DNA of 64,000 nt, from positions 1-64,000 of the forward strand of contig JAANDG010000555.1 in the NCBI GenBank assembly GCA_036852015.1, written 5' to 3'. Positions 39,818 to 50,600 of the stretch are shown here, in pieces. The DNA is from Pelodera strongyloides. Its lineage: Eukaryota > Nematoda > Chromadorea > Rhabditida > Rhabditidae. The position numbers and the translations under genes were made by a program. A model generated the notes under the pieces. That model was not told the DNA's origin and did no database searches. It was given only the letters and a program-made list of their open reading frames with translations. Every line of letters starts with the position of its first letter. The first letter of the stretch is position 1.

Positions 39818-41134
39818 TGAGAGAGATAGAGAGATAGAGAGAGAGCGGAAGAAGGAGCGGAATAAGGAGCGGAAGAATTACTCGACTCAACACAATCTAA
39901 ACTAAAGCTGGTGACAAATTTCTCAGATATAGTTATGTAGTCCGTGATTAATTCCATAACATTCAGGTCATTCATTTCCCTCAAACGTGTCCCTTTTCGG
40001 AGTTCTCAAGTCAAAATGTTCAATTGATCTCCCCAGCATCTCTCTCCAGGTAGGGTCGGAGTACTAATTTACTTTCTTGTGTTTCGCAGTTCCATTTACG
40101 CAGCAATTGGAAGTATTGAACTGGTACAAAGGCTGTACCTGAAGCGATTTCTCCTACTGTTCATATATATCATAAAATCTGCGTTATGCAAAATCTGATA
40201 TGCTAGAAACATGTGAACTAAATCTCCTTTTCAGTTTCCCTCCACATCAACACTGCATATTAGGGGTTTGGAGGTGGACCTGCGTCCTGGAGAGTTGCCA
40301 AAACTAAGATCGCCAACAATTGCCCTTCGTACATTGAATTGCCCACGATATGATGTGATGTGTGATTTGAATGCGATGATTAGGGTGAGTAGAGATAGTA
40401 CGGTTCAATCCAGTCTGACAGGAAGACACTTGCATACTTACATTACAGTAAGTGCTTCAGCAGGGAAAGTACGATATTCAAGTTTAGTAGATGTGTTGTT
40501 TTTCTTCAGGAATGGTACCGTGGAAATCGTGAAATTCAAGAAATCCAACTCCTTTCGGTGGACGATCAAACGGATTGGAGTTTAGACGTGATTTTGTTGG
40601 GTATGTGGTTGAACTTCAAAATGGGTAAACCGGTAAACGAGATACTCATATTCGGGTGAATATATGGAAAACCTCAGTGACTCAATTGCTCCCGATACGT
40701 TTGTAATATTTACTAACACGCTCACTAGTAATGCTATTCAGGACTTACGTACGAAACTACGGGAAGATGCGGAGTGGTTAAACATCCAGTTGATTCGAAG
40801 GTGAGTCATTTAGCATATTTGTTTTTTTTTAGCATATATAAGCGAGGTGAACGTTATTGTGGAAGCCCTCTGAATAATACAGTAGTGCACATTTGTGTCT
40901 ACATTACGAAAACAAAACGTTATTGTGGAAGCCCTCTGAATAATACAGTAGTGCACATTTGTGTCTACATTACGAAAACAACTTATTTTCCAGGCCGGTT
41001 TGTTGGTGACGATATGTACGAAAGATCTCCTGCTCATCAGAGGGAGCAACCAAATTGTAACACTTCTTTCTGATGCTACGAAGAACTTGCGCTCGTGTTT
41101 TTCTATTCAGCCTCCGTTATGTATACATCGATAG
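38475..41134 (+). CDS. F-box protein with C-terminal F-box-associated region (FBA-like)
   Basis: Eleven exons give 359 codons in phase: 38475-38534, 38638-38757, 38832-38989, 39156-39247, 39329-39408, 39592-39697, 40090-40112, 40235-40384, 40510-40600, 40742-40800, 40994-41134. Residues 7-37 (FPYFALPWHLQRQ, then VLDSLNPLDIESFSIAD) fit the F-box pattern. The C-terminal half (LEVDLRPGELPKLRSPT, MIREWYRGNREIQEIQLL) resembles the F-box-associated domain of the large Caenorhabditis families. Such proteins are thought to act as SCF ubiquitin-ligase substrate adaptors. Intron 1 uses a GC donor (ACAG/GCAAGT). The small exon 7 and the exon 4 acceptor are the least certain points. It converges on the VWA-lectin gene. 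Confidence 0.8.
39042..39075. repeat. (TAA)n microsatellite in F-box intron 3
   Basis: About ten ATA/TAA units followed by TTTATTCC. It may be a degraded LINE tail like the one at 18606-18655. Confidence 0.7.
39757..39842. repeat. (TA)n followed by (GA)n microsatellite in F-box intron 6
   Basis: About 28 bp of TA repeat pass directly into GA-rich repeat. Low complexity; the open frames over it are artefacts. Confidence 0.9.
40852..40983. repeat. 66-bp tandem duplication in the last F-box intron
   Basis: Two identical adjacent units begin CGTTATTGTGGAAGCCCTCT and end just before the exon 11 acceptor region. Their identity points to a recent event. Confidence 0.9.
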
Positions 41135-41610
41135 TTTTCCGAATCAGAACATTATGTTGTTAATTTCTGTATTTGATGAAAAAAATTGCATGTGTAATTA
41201 TTTGGTAGCTTGTGCTTTTTTCTATATTGCCCTAAGGCTATTGTTGTAATACGGTTTCTGTTTTCGAGGGGCATCTCGAAGTCGAATCGAAGTTGATTCT
41301 CAGAATCTCAGTCTTCCTTTCCGATGGCCCAAAACATTAGTCTTTCACTTGCTTCGTTGTACCTTGCACCTATATTTATTTGTTGTCTGTTTTCACTCAT
41401 CCATTGTTAACTTTGAAACTGTACATAAACAAAAAGAAAAAAAAAATGCGCGATTATTGTTCATTTCCAACGAAAAAAAGAGGATTACCGTATAACATGC
41501 ACACAACCAAATGTCAACCATGTCATTGTTCAACACATTTATCCTAGAAATTGATGCAACATTGTTGCAAAAGTACAAGGAATAATAGAGCAATCATAGA
41601 GTATCACGCA

Positions 41611-44600
41611 TTAAAACTGAGTACAGAATACTTCGGTTGAGCACGGTGTGGCCTGACACGAATATAGATAAGGAGAGATGCATTGCACGGAGTCGAACTC
41701 AGTTTTGTATCCCTTGACACGAGTTAGTGTAGCACAGTCTCCACCATTATCATTGATAACACCAGTCTGAAAAGTTTTCTGTAATTAGCTAACTTCAAGT
41801 TAGTTGTATCCAGAATCTACTTCAGCTAATAGAAAGTTTATATGGCTACTCATCGCGTTATTTTATGTGCGAGCCTGATTACCTATAGGAACTAATAGGA
41901 TCACTTATAGGAACTATTAGAAACCGCTTACAAATGGTCGAAATCTCGAAACCTATGAATGCTTAATCTGTTGTATTCACTGACATGTAAATAGGAAATC
42001 ACTTACAAATGTAGTTCCATCAGCCCATGTCCATTGACCATGAGATCTCTCCAAACCAACATAGATTGGCTCTTTTCCAGTCACATCTAAATTTGAGATT
42101 GATAAGTGTTCAGAAACCCTTACAATTCCATGCTAACCTTTTCCGTATTGTTCCATTTTAGTATACGTTCATCAATGAACATATAAATGTGGGAATCAAT
42201 TTTCTCGACTACGAAAGGATTTGTTTGTTGAAACAGTAGGTTCATAAGATTTATTCTTTTGAATCACCTTTACTGATAAATATCTGCTGTGCTAGACACT
42301 CATTTGTACCTTTGCTAACGAATATCTGCTGTGCTGGTGTGACGACCGTGGATAGTTTTCCCCGATGTTCCCTTGAACAATAATGCTTGGCCAGTTGATT
42401 GGTCGCTTCCAAAGTCGACGTCTTAAAATAATGTTGAATAGAAACAAATAATTAGTATTGAGCCGAGTATAACTGAAAATAAAATGTCTTAACCTGATAA
42501 CATCCATCATTAGGGTCTCCACGATGAGTTGTCGAGTCAGAGGCATATGCATTCGGGCAGAAGCAATTTGCTGAATATTGAAGGTTCACCACCTATTTAA
42601 GTTTTTTTGATAAAATAAAGAAGAGACAGAAATACGCACCACTGCAGATGAGGTCGATCAAGTCCTGTACTTTAGCAATGTTCTTTCTTGAGTCGATATA
42701 ATAAGCAGGTGAAGCAATTTCCTTCAATTCCGGAGCAACATTCCCATTTGAGTCACCGAAAGCTGAATTAACGAGATGTCTGCTATGCACAGGTAATCAG
42801 TATCTCCTGAAGCTCTTCGCTCTTTGTCCCGCCACGCACATTTGGTTACTGTATTTAGTGCCTATTTTTCAAAGGTGCATGCGCGGTATTTTTTCTGTTG
42901 AAACTGCACACAGTTTTGTTTGTGGAATGGTTGAAAGTTTTCGCGAAAGTCATGAAATAAATAGTACAAAATTATACGAAGTATAACTGAATAAACTTCT
43001 GCGAAACATAATTGAAAAACATGCAAAAACAACGGGATTCTCACCGATCACAATTATAGTTCCACCATTGTCCTTGAATGTTTTCGCTTTGGCAAGCGGA
43101 GATTCGTAACTTCCGAGCCTGGAAGGAATACAATATTAAAGAGAAAACTACTTTCCGCAACTAACGGTCTGTGAAAATCAGCACCTGTATGTGGAAGCTC
43201 CAATGATCATAACTTTTTGTGAAGTCGAACGATGCGCAGAGGATTTGAAGCTATCGCTAGCCACGCCGATTGCCCTGAACTGTCATATAACATAATATAC
43301 ATTAAAGCTAAAAGTTACGCTGAATTAATAGTTGGTTGCGGTGCATTTAGAGATAGTGTTTATGGACCACAACCACAGCTAAAATGTAGATAATAGAATG
43401 AAGCGCACCCATCGATATTAGTGCCATCCGTATTGGTCCTTTTCACATTATCAATGTCATCAACTAGAGCTCGGCGCGCGCTGCGCGCGCGCCTCGCTCT
43501 AGCGTTTTACGTTTTACTTGAGCGTTCGCGCAAACCTTATATTTTATGCACTATTTTCCTTTTTTTTCTGCGCTAAATGCGCGTCTGACATCATCGTTGA
43601 AGTTGATTTACATCATTAATATACGGTGAAGTTTGCACGTCTACTTTTTTTTGGCGTCATAGCTTCTGAAGCAGAAACGGTATTGCCCGTCTTAGTCGAA
43701 TGCGCGTCTGACATCATCATTGAAGTTGATTTGCAGCATTTATGTCGCTACGGTGAAGTTTGCACGTCGACTTATTTTTGACGTCATAGCTTCTGAAGTA
43801 GAAACGGTATTGCCCGTCTAAGTCGAATGCGCGCCTGACATCATCATTGAAGTTTATTTGAAGCATTACTATGTCGCTACGGTGAAGTTTGCACGTCGAC
43901 TTATTTTTGACGTCATAGATTCTGAAGCAGAAGACATGTTGCCCGTCTAAGTCAAATGCGCGTCTGACATCATCATTGAAGTTGATTTGCAGCATTTATG
44001 TCGCTACGGTGAAGTTTGCACGTCGACTTATTTTTGAAGTCATAGCTTCTGAAGTAGAAACGGTATTGCCCGTCTAAGTCGAATGCGCGCCTGACATCAT
44101 CATTGAAGTTTATTTGAATCATTACTATGTCGCTACGGTGAAGTTTGCACGTCGACTTATTTTTGACGTCATAGATTCTGAAGCAGAAGACATGTTGCCC
44201 GTCTAAGTCAAATGCGCGTCTGACATCATCATTGAAGTTGATTTGCAGCATTAATATATCATTACGGTGAAGTTTGCACGTCGACTTTTTTTTGACGTCA
44301 TAGATTCTGAAGCAGAAACGGTATTGCCCGTCTGAGTCGAATGCCCGTCTGACATCATCATTGAAGTTGATTTGCAGCATTACTATGTCGCTACGGTGAA
44401 GTTTGCACGTCGACTTATTTTTGACGTCATAGATCCTGTAGCCGAAGACATGTTGCCCGTCTAAGTCAAATGCGCGTCTGACATCATCATTGAAGATGAT
44501 TTGCAGCATTACTATGTCGCTACGGTGAAGTTCGCACGTCGACTTATTTTTGACGTCATAGATTCTGAAGCAGGAACGGTATTGCCCGTCTGAGTCGAAT

Positions 44601-47600
44601 GCGCGTCTGACAACATCATTGAAGTTGATTTGCAGCATTACTATGTCGCTACGGTGAAGTTTGCACGTCGACTCATTTTTGACGTCATAGATTCTGAAGC
44701 AGAAGACATGTTGCCCGTCTAAGTCAAATGCGCGTCTGAAATCATCATTGTAGTTGATTTGCAGCATTACTATGTCGCTACGGTGAAGTTTGCACGTCGA
44801 CTTATTTTTGACGTCACAGATTCTGAAGCAGAAGACATGTTGCCCGCCTAAGTCAAATGCGCGTCTGACATCATCATTGAAGTTGATTTGCAGCATTACT
44901 ATGTCGCGACGGTGAAGTTTGAACGTCGACTTATTTTTGACGTCATAGATTCTGAAGCAGAAACGGTATTGCCCGTCTGAGTCGAATGCGCGTCTGACAA
45001 CATCATTGAAGTTGATTTGCAGCATTACTATGTCGCTACGGTGAAGTTTGCACGTCGACTCATTTTTGACGTCATAGATTCTGAAGCAGAAGACATGTTG
45101 CCCGTCTAAGTCAAATGCGCGTCTGAAATCATCATTGTAGTTGATTTGCAGCATTACTATGTCGCTACGGTGAAGTTTGCACGTCGACTTATTTTTGACG
45201 TCATAGATTCTGAAGCAGAAGACATGTTGCCCGCCTAAGTCAAACGCGCGTCTGACATCATCATTGAAGTTGATTTGCAGCATTACTATGTCGCTACGGT
45301 GGAGTTTGAACGTCGACTTATTTTTGACGTCATAGATTCTGAAGCAGAAGACATGTTGCCCGTTGCCCGTCTAAGTCAAATGCGCGTCTCACATCATAAT
45401 TGAAGTTGATTTACATCATTAGGCTTGATCTACGGTGAATTTTAAATTTCTACTTAATTTTGACGATCATAGTACCTTCAATGTCAAAGAACGATCACTT
45501 TGCGTATCAAATTGATCCGCCGCATCATTTCTATATATGCGGACAATTTCTCCCTATTCTTTGCCAGCTGCGGTTTAATTACCCAAGTTTGAGGTTAGGC
45601 TGGCCTCTTTTTATTGCGCAATAGTGCGATCGATACTGGCCGTCTACTCTGCGTCTTAGCAGTCGCAGTGCTATTTAGTCGTTCTCTAACACGCGACTTT
45701 TGCTTATATCTCGCTTCGGGATCGCCGGGGACACTCGACACAATGTTCGCGTTTGCTTATCTCATTGAGCTCTAATTTTTCATAGGATTACTTTTTCGTT
45801 TGGCGATGCACTTTTGGAGCGTTACCGTTACGTGACGCGAATGGCAGACTTTTTTTATAGGGGGTGCTTAGACTAGAGCTCGGCGCGCTGCGCGCGCCTC
45901 GCTCTAGCTCGGGTGCTCCGCGCGCTTCGCGCGCTACGCACCCTCGATTTCTCGGCCCGCTTCGCGGGCCTCGATAACCGTTAGCTCGTTCGGCGGGCCT
46001 CCGGCCCGCCTCGCTCGCCCGTGGTAACCGTTTTTGTTGACGTCATAGATTCTGAAGCAGATGACTTATTGTCCTTCTAAATCGAATGCACATCAGATAT
46101 CAGCACTGAAGTTCATTTGCATCATTAGTTTGACGTTACGATGAATTTTGTACTTAAACTTCTTTTTGACGTCATAGATTCTGAAGCAGATGACAGAATT
46201 TTCGTCTAAGTCGAATGCACATCAGATATCAGCACTGAAATTCATTTGCATCATTACTTTGACGTTACGATGAATTTTGTACGTAAACTTCTTTTTGACG
46301 TCATAGATTCTGAAGCAGATGACTTATTGTCCTTCTAAGTCGAATGCACATCAGATATCAGCACTGAAGTTCATTTGCGCCATTACTTTGGCGCTACGAT
46401 GAATTTTGCACGTCAACTTCTTTTTGACGTCATAGATTCTGAAGCAGATGACTCATTGTCCTTCTAAGTCGAATGCACATCAGATATCAGCACTGAAGTT
46501 CATTTGCATCATTACTTTGACGTTACGATGAATTTTGCACGTCAACTTCTTTTTGACGTCATAGATTCTGAAGCAGATGACAGAATTTCCGTCTAAGTCG
46601 AATGCACGTTAGTCATCAGCATTGAAGTCATTTGCATCATTACTTTGGCGCTACGATGAAGTTGGCACGTCGACTTATTTCTTGACGTCATAGATTCTGA
46701 AGCAGAAGCGTAAATGAAAATCTCTCTCGAATGCACGCCTGACTTCATCATTGAAGTCCATTTGCATGACTATTTTGGATCTGCATTGACGTTTGCACGT
46801 CGACTTATTTTTGATGTCATAGATTCTGAAGCAGAAGCGTAAATGAAAATCTCTCTCGAATGCACGCCTGACTTCATCATTGAAGTCCATTTGCATGACT
46901 ACTTTTGATCTGCATTGAAGTTTGCACGTCGACTTATTTTTGACGTCATAGATTCTGAATCGGAAGCGTAAATGAAAATCTCTCTCGAATGCACGCCTGA
47001 CTTCATCACTGAAGTCCATTTGTATGAGTACTTTTGATCTGCATTGAAGTTTGCACGTCGACTTTTTTTGACGTCATAGATTCTGAAGCAGAAGCGTAAA
47101 TGAAAATCTCTTTCGAATGCACGCTTGACTTCATCATTGCAGTCCATTCACGTGACTACTTTTGATCTGCATTGAAGTTTGCACGTCGACTTATTTTTGA
47201 CGTCATAGATTCTGAAGCATTGCAGACACACAAGAATGAACCTCACTTCTGAACTTGTCTCATCATACTGAATACGTTAGCACTTTGAACGGAGCGATTC
47301 TGACGATTTTCATTTTTGATGACGTCATCGCCAGAAACATTTCCATATATGGTCCGCGCGGATGAAGTTTTCGCTCAGCTTGATATCAATTTGTTCATGG
47401 GTCCCTATAAGGAAGTGCACACCACGGTATCAGCCATTTTGCGGATCATCACTTTTTTTTCATTTTCCCAAATATAGAACTCTAAATTGAACTTAGACTT
47501 CCTTTTCCCGGCAATCGGATCGATACTGGCCGTCTACTCTGCGTCTTCGCTCTCGTAGCGCTATTTAGTCGTTCTCTAACAGGCGACTTTCGCTTATATC

Positions 47601-50600
47601 TCGCTTCGGGTTCGCCGGGGACAAGCGAGTCAGTGTTCGCGTTTGCTTATCTCATTGAGCTTTAATTTTTCATAGGATTCATTTTTCGATTGACGATGAA
47701 TTTTGGAATATTTTCCGTTACGCGATTTCGTGACGCGATTTGCACTATTGGATTATATAGGGGTTGCGGGTGACAAAACTGTCGGTATCAGTGTAGTGGT
47801 CAAGGTTCGCGAAAAGTTGTACTTGGTCTCCTGGAAGCAACGGCATTTTTTATGATAGAGTAGAAAGTATACGATATACATGAATGTTAGTGAGAACACA
47901 TGAAGATGTGTAATCCCGTTATGTTGTAGTTTTATCACACAAACATTGTAGATTTTTTTGTGGAAAACGTTTTTCTGATGTTGTTAAATAAAACTTTTAT
48001 ATATATTAATTTTATTTAAAGTTGACAAACCATAGGTGATAATTCCAGCTCGAGTTTGGAACTTTTCTCCTTGCCCAATTGTTAATTGCCCCATTGCAGA
48101 GAAAACATAATCAAGCAACTGTAAAAAAAAAACATAAATAATAATTTTCAAGACGCCCAATATTTTTTTATTTTATGTATCTGCTAGACATTGGCAGCCA
48201 CATGGTGTTATTATAATTTACCTCCTCAAATCTATTAGCCGCCATACCATTCGACCCATCGAAAAGCAAAAATATGTCGTTCCAACTCTAAAGTTGCGTA
48301 GCATTACTTTGACTTTATTATAATAATACCGACATTCTCTTTGGAGAGATAACTTTTTCTGAATACAATTTTACCACAATGTAAGCCATAAACTTTCCTA
48401 AAATATTGCTTTGTATTGTATATTTCAATTAAAACACCTTTCAAATTGCAACGCCGTTTAGAACTTGAGAATTTTGACAGACATTACGATATATGTATGT
48501 ACCTTGGATGGGGTGCAGGGGCAATTTGGTGTGGGAGCTTCATAACATTGAGTGTTAATGATCGTTTCGGCGAGGTAATCAAGAAATGGTAATTGTAGTG
48601 GCATGTCAATTACTCGTGTGTTCTGCCAAGAGGAGAAATCCACCGAACCTCCCATACTTATCACGGTAAAAGATGCGTTCAGAAGGCCCAACTCTTTTGC
48701 AGTCTCATCGATATCAAGCTGGTCACTGGAAAAAGGGCCTCAATATCATACAATTAATTGTAAGTAACAATACAGTTCAACTACTTTTTAAATCTATTAT
48801 AAAATACTAATGCGCTGAATTATGAAATAATGGACCAATTATATTTGTTCAATTTGCGAAGCGCTTTCCAGTGAAGTAAATTTTGACAAATTTTAGCTCC
48901 ACATTTTGCGCCAAGCTACTGGCATGTTTCGCGAAAAACGATAATCTTTCGTAAAGAGAGCCCTTTCTATTCGCGGTAAACGATAAACGGCCGAAAAGAG
49001 AACCCGATTCGCGATAATAAAGGTCTTTCGGAAAGACGTGGGCCATTGCCGCCAATTTCCGGAAAACTGTTTATCGTCTTATCGCGAGGCCAAGTTCTGG
49101 TTTGTACTCGATTCATTCAAGTCGATGCACAAGCTGACCTACAAACTCCATTCTATGTGCATTTATACTAGCTTATGCGGTAAATTTGTCCTTACGTGGT
49201 GGCTGTGAAGAGTATGACGTGATCGTAGCGGTACGTTTGATACTCGTTGAAATATTCAAGAAGGTTCAGAACTCTAAATGGAAGTGAAAACAACACAATA
49301 TATGAACTGGCATGGCCCAGGACCAGGCGCTGTGGATCTTATCTACATATAACACAGGAAATATATTCAGCAGACCCTGTCAGCAAACGTGGATAGTCTT
49401 TCTCTGCGTGTAGATATTTGAGCACTCTGGTAGCCTTATTTCATAAGCTGACTTCTTCGCGGAAGGTTATTTAGATTAGAACAGATTAATCACTGACCGG
49501 TTCAATGTGAAGCTTCCAATGGTCGCATTTTCGTGGTACGCTTCCAACGAAAGGAAGCCGTCACATAGAGCTTCTGGGGTTTTCTTAAAGGGGTGGGATC
49601 CTTTCAAATTGCCCCTTTGTTTATGTCTGATATATGTATTGTAAACCGAGTAAACCCCCATATAAATCACAATCACTCACAAAACGTTTCTTCAATGATC
49701 CCAGAGTTTGTGTTGTAGTTTGCCGATACTGGATAGACCAGATCAGAAGCTACTTTCTATTCGACAGAAGGTGCACTGTAACCCGCAGGAAAATAACGCT
49801 ATAGGCAAAGAGGGTCAAAGATTGATAAAGATGCATGAGATAGCGACAAAGTTAGAGAGCGGTTTATTTCGGTTTATCTCTCTTTGCCCATAGCGTTATT
49901 TTCCTGCCTTCTACAGTGTGCCAGCTGTCGAACAGAAAGGGGATTCATATAACGGGGTGTCATGCTTTCTCATGACGGTATACACATTACATCCTTTGTC
50001 ACTCTACACTTTTCATCTATTATCATTCAATAGATGATCCTTTTCTTCTTATTAAAGTACTACTGTTTCTGTACTCATTTTAAATACTTTTTGATATATT
50101 AAATCAAGTCTACCCAATACCAGCAAGACTCTGGGATCGTGGGATCCTTGATTTGGTAACTTTTTTGTACTGAGTATGATTTATATGGGGTTTACAAACA
50201 TATCAAAAATAAGCAAAGGGCGATTTGAAATGACCCCATAAGCGGTATTTCAATTGTAACTTGCTTTGGTTTTTTTGCCTACTTTGAATGAATAGGCGAT
50301 TGCGTTTTTCTTGTGCGCCTTCTTAAAGGGAGAGGCTCACGAGAAGAAAGTTGTCCTCCATTTACTTGTACAGAATGTCCGGTACTTCAGAAATATTATC
50401 GTGAAAAACGCATTGCTTGAAGCCTAGAACTCACAGAGTTATTCCCCGTCAAACAGTTCGGCCAGGTACCGTAGTCAGCAACGTCAAAATTCGTTTTTGC
50501 GGTTGATATCCGTTCATTTGCATTCTTTCTCTACCTAATAATGGTCAAACGAATAAAGATCATTCCTACGTTTATAAAGAAGCGTTTCCAATACAGTAAT

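Larger units (their letters stand above)
45873..47773 (-). mobile_element. Helitron-like element 2 (non-autonomous, 1901 bp)
   Basis: On the minus strand it starts TCACCCGCAACCCCTATA directly after the host exon base G and ends in a hairpin plus CTAG. The next base is the TC start of element 1, so the two are head to tail with nothing between. It carries its own 129-bp array and two further GC-rich palindromes near its 3' end (45900-46025). Confidence 0.85.

Noticed and set aside
39673..39984. A 103-codon minus-strand open frame with Ser/Leu and Tyr/Ile runs
   Set aside because: It is the translation of the TA and GA microsatellites within an F-box intron.
43973..45283. A 436-codon open frame on the minus strand taken as a repetitive protein gene
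   Set aside because: It lies within the 129-bp Helitron satellite; a period divisible by three keeps a frame open without selection. No start context, promoter or domain was seen.
43575..47220. Heat-shock elements like those reported in C. elegans Helitrons
   Set aside because: The recurring ATTCTGAAGCAGAA has TTC and GAA blocks but with the wrong spacing (one base instead of two), so it does not match the heat-shock element pattern.
43575..47220. CRISPR-like array
   Set aside because: Units are contiguous 129-bp satellite repeats without unique spacers, in a nematode genome.
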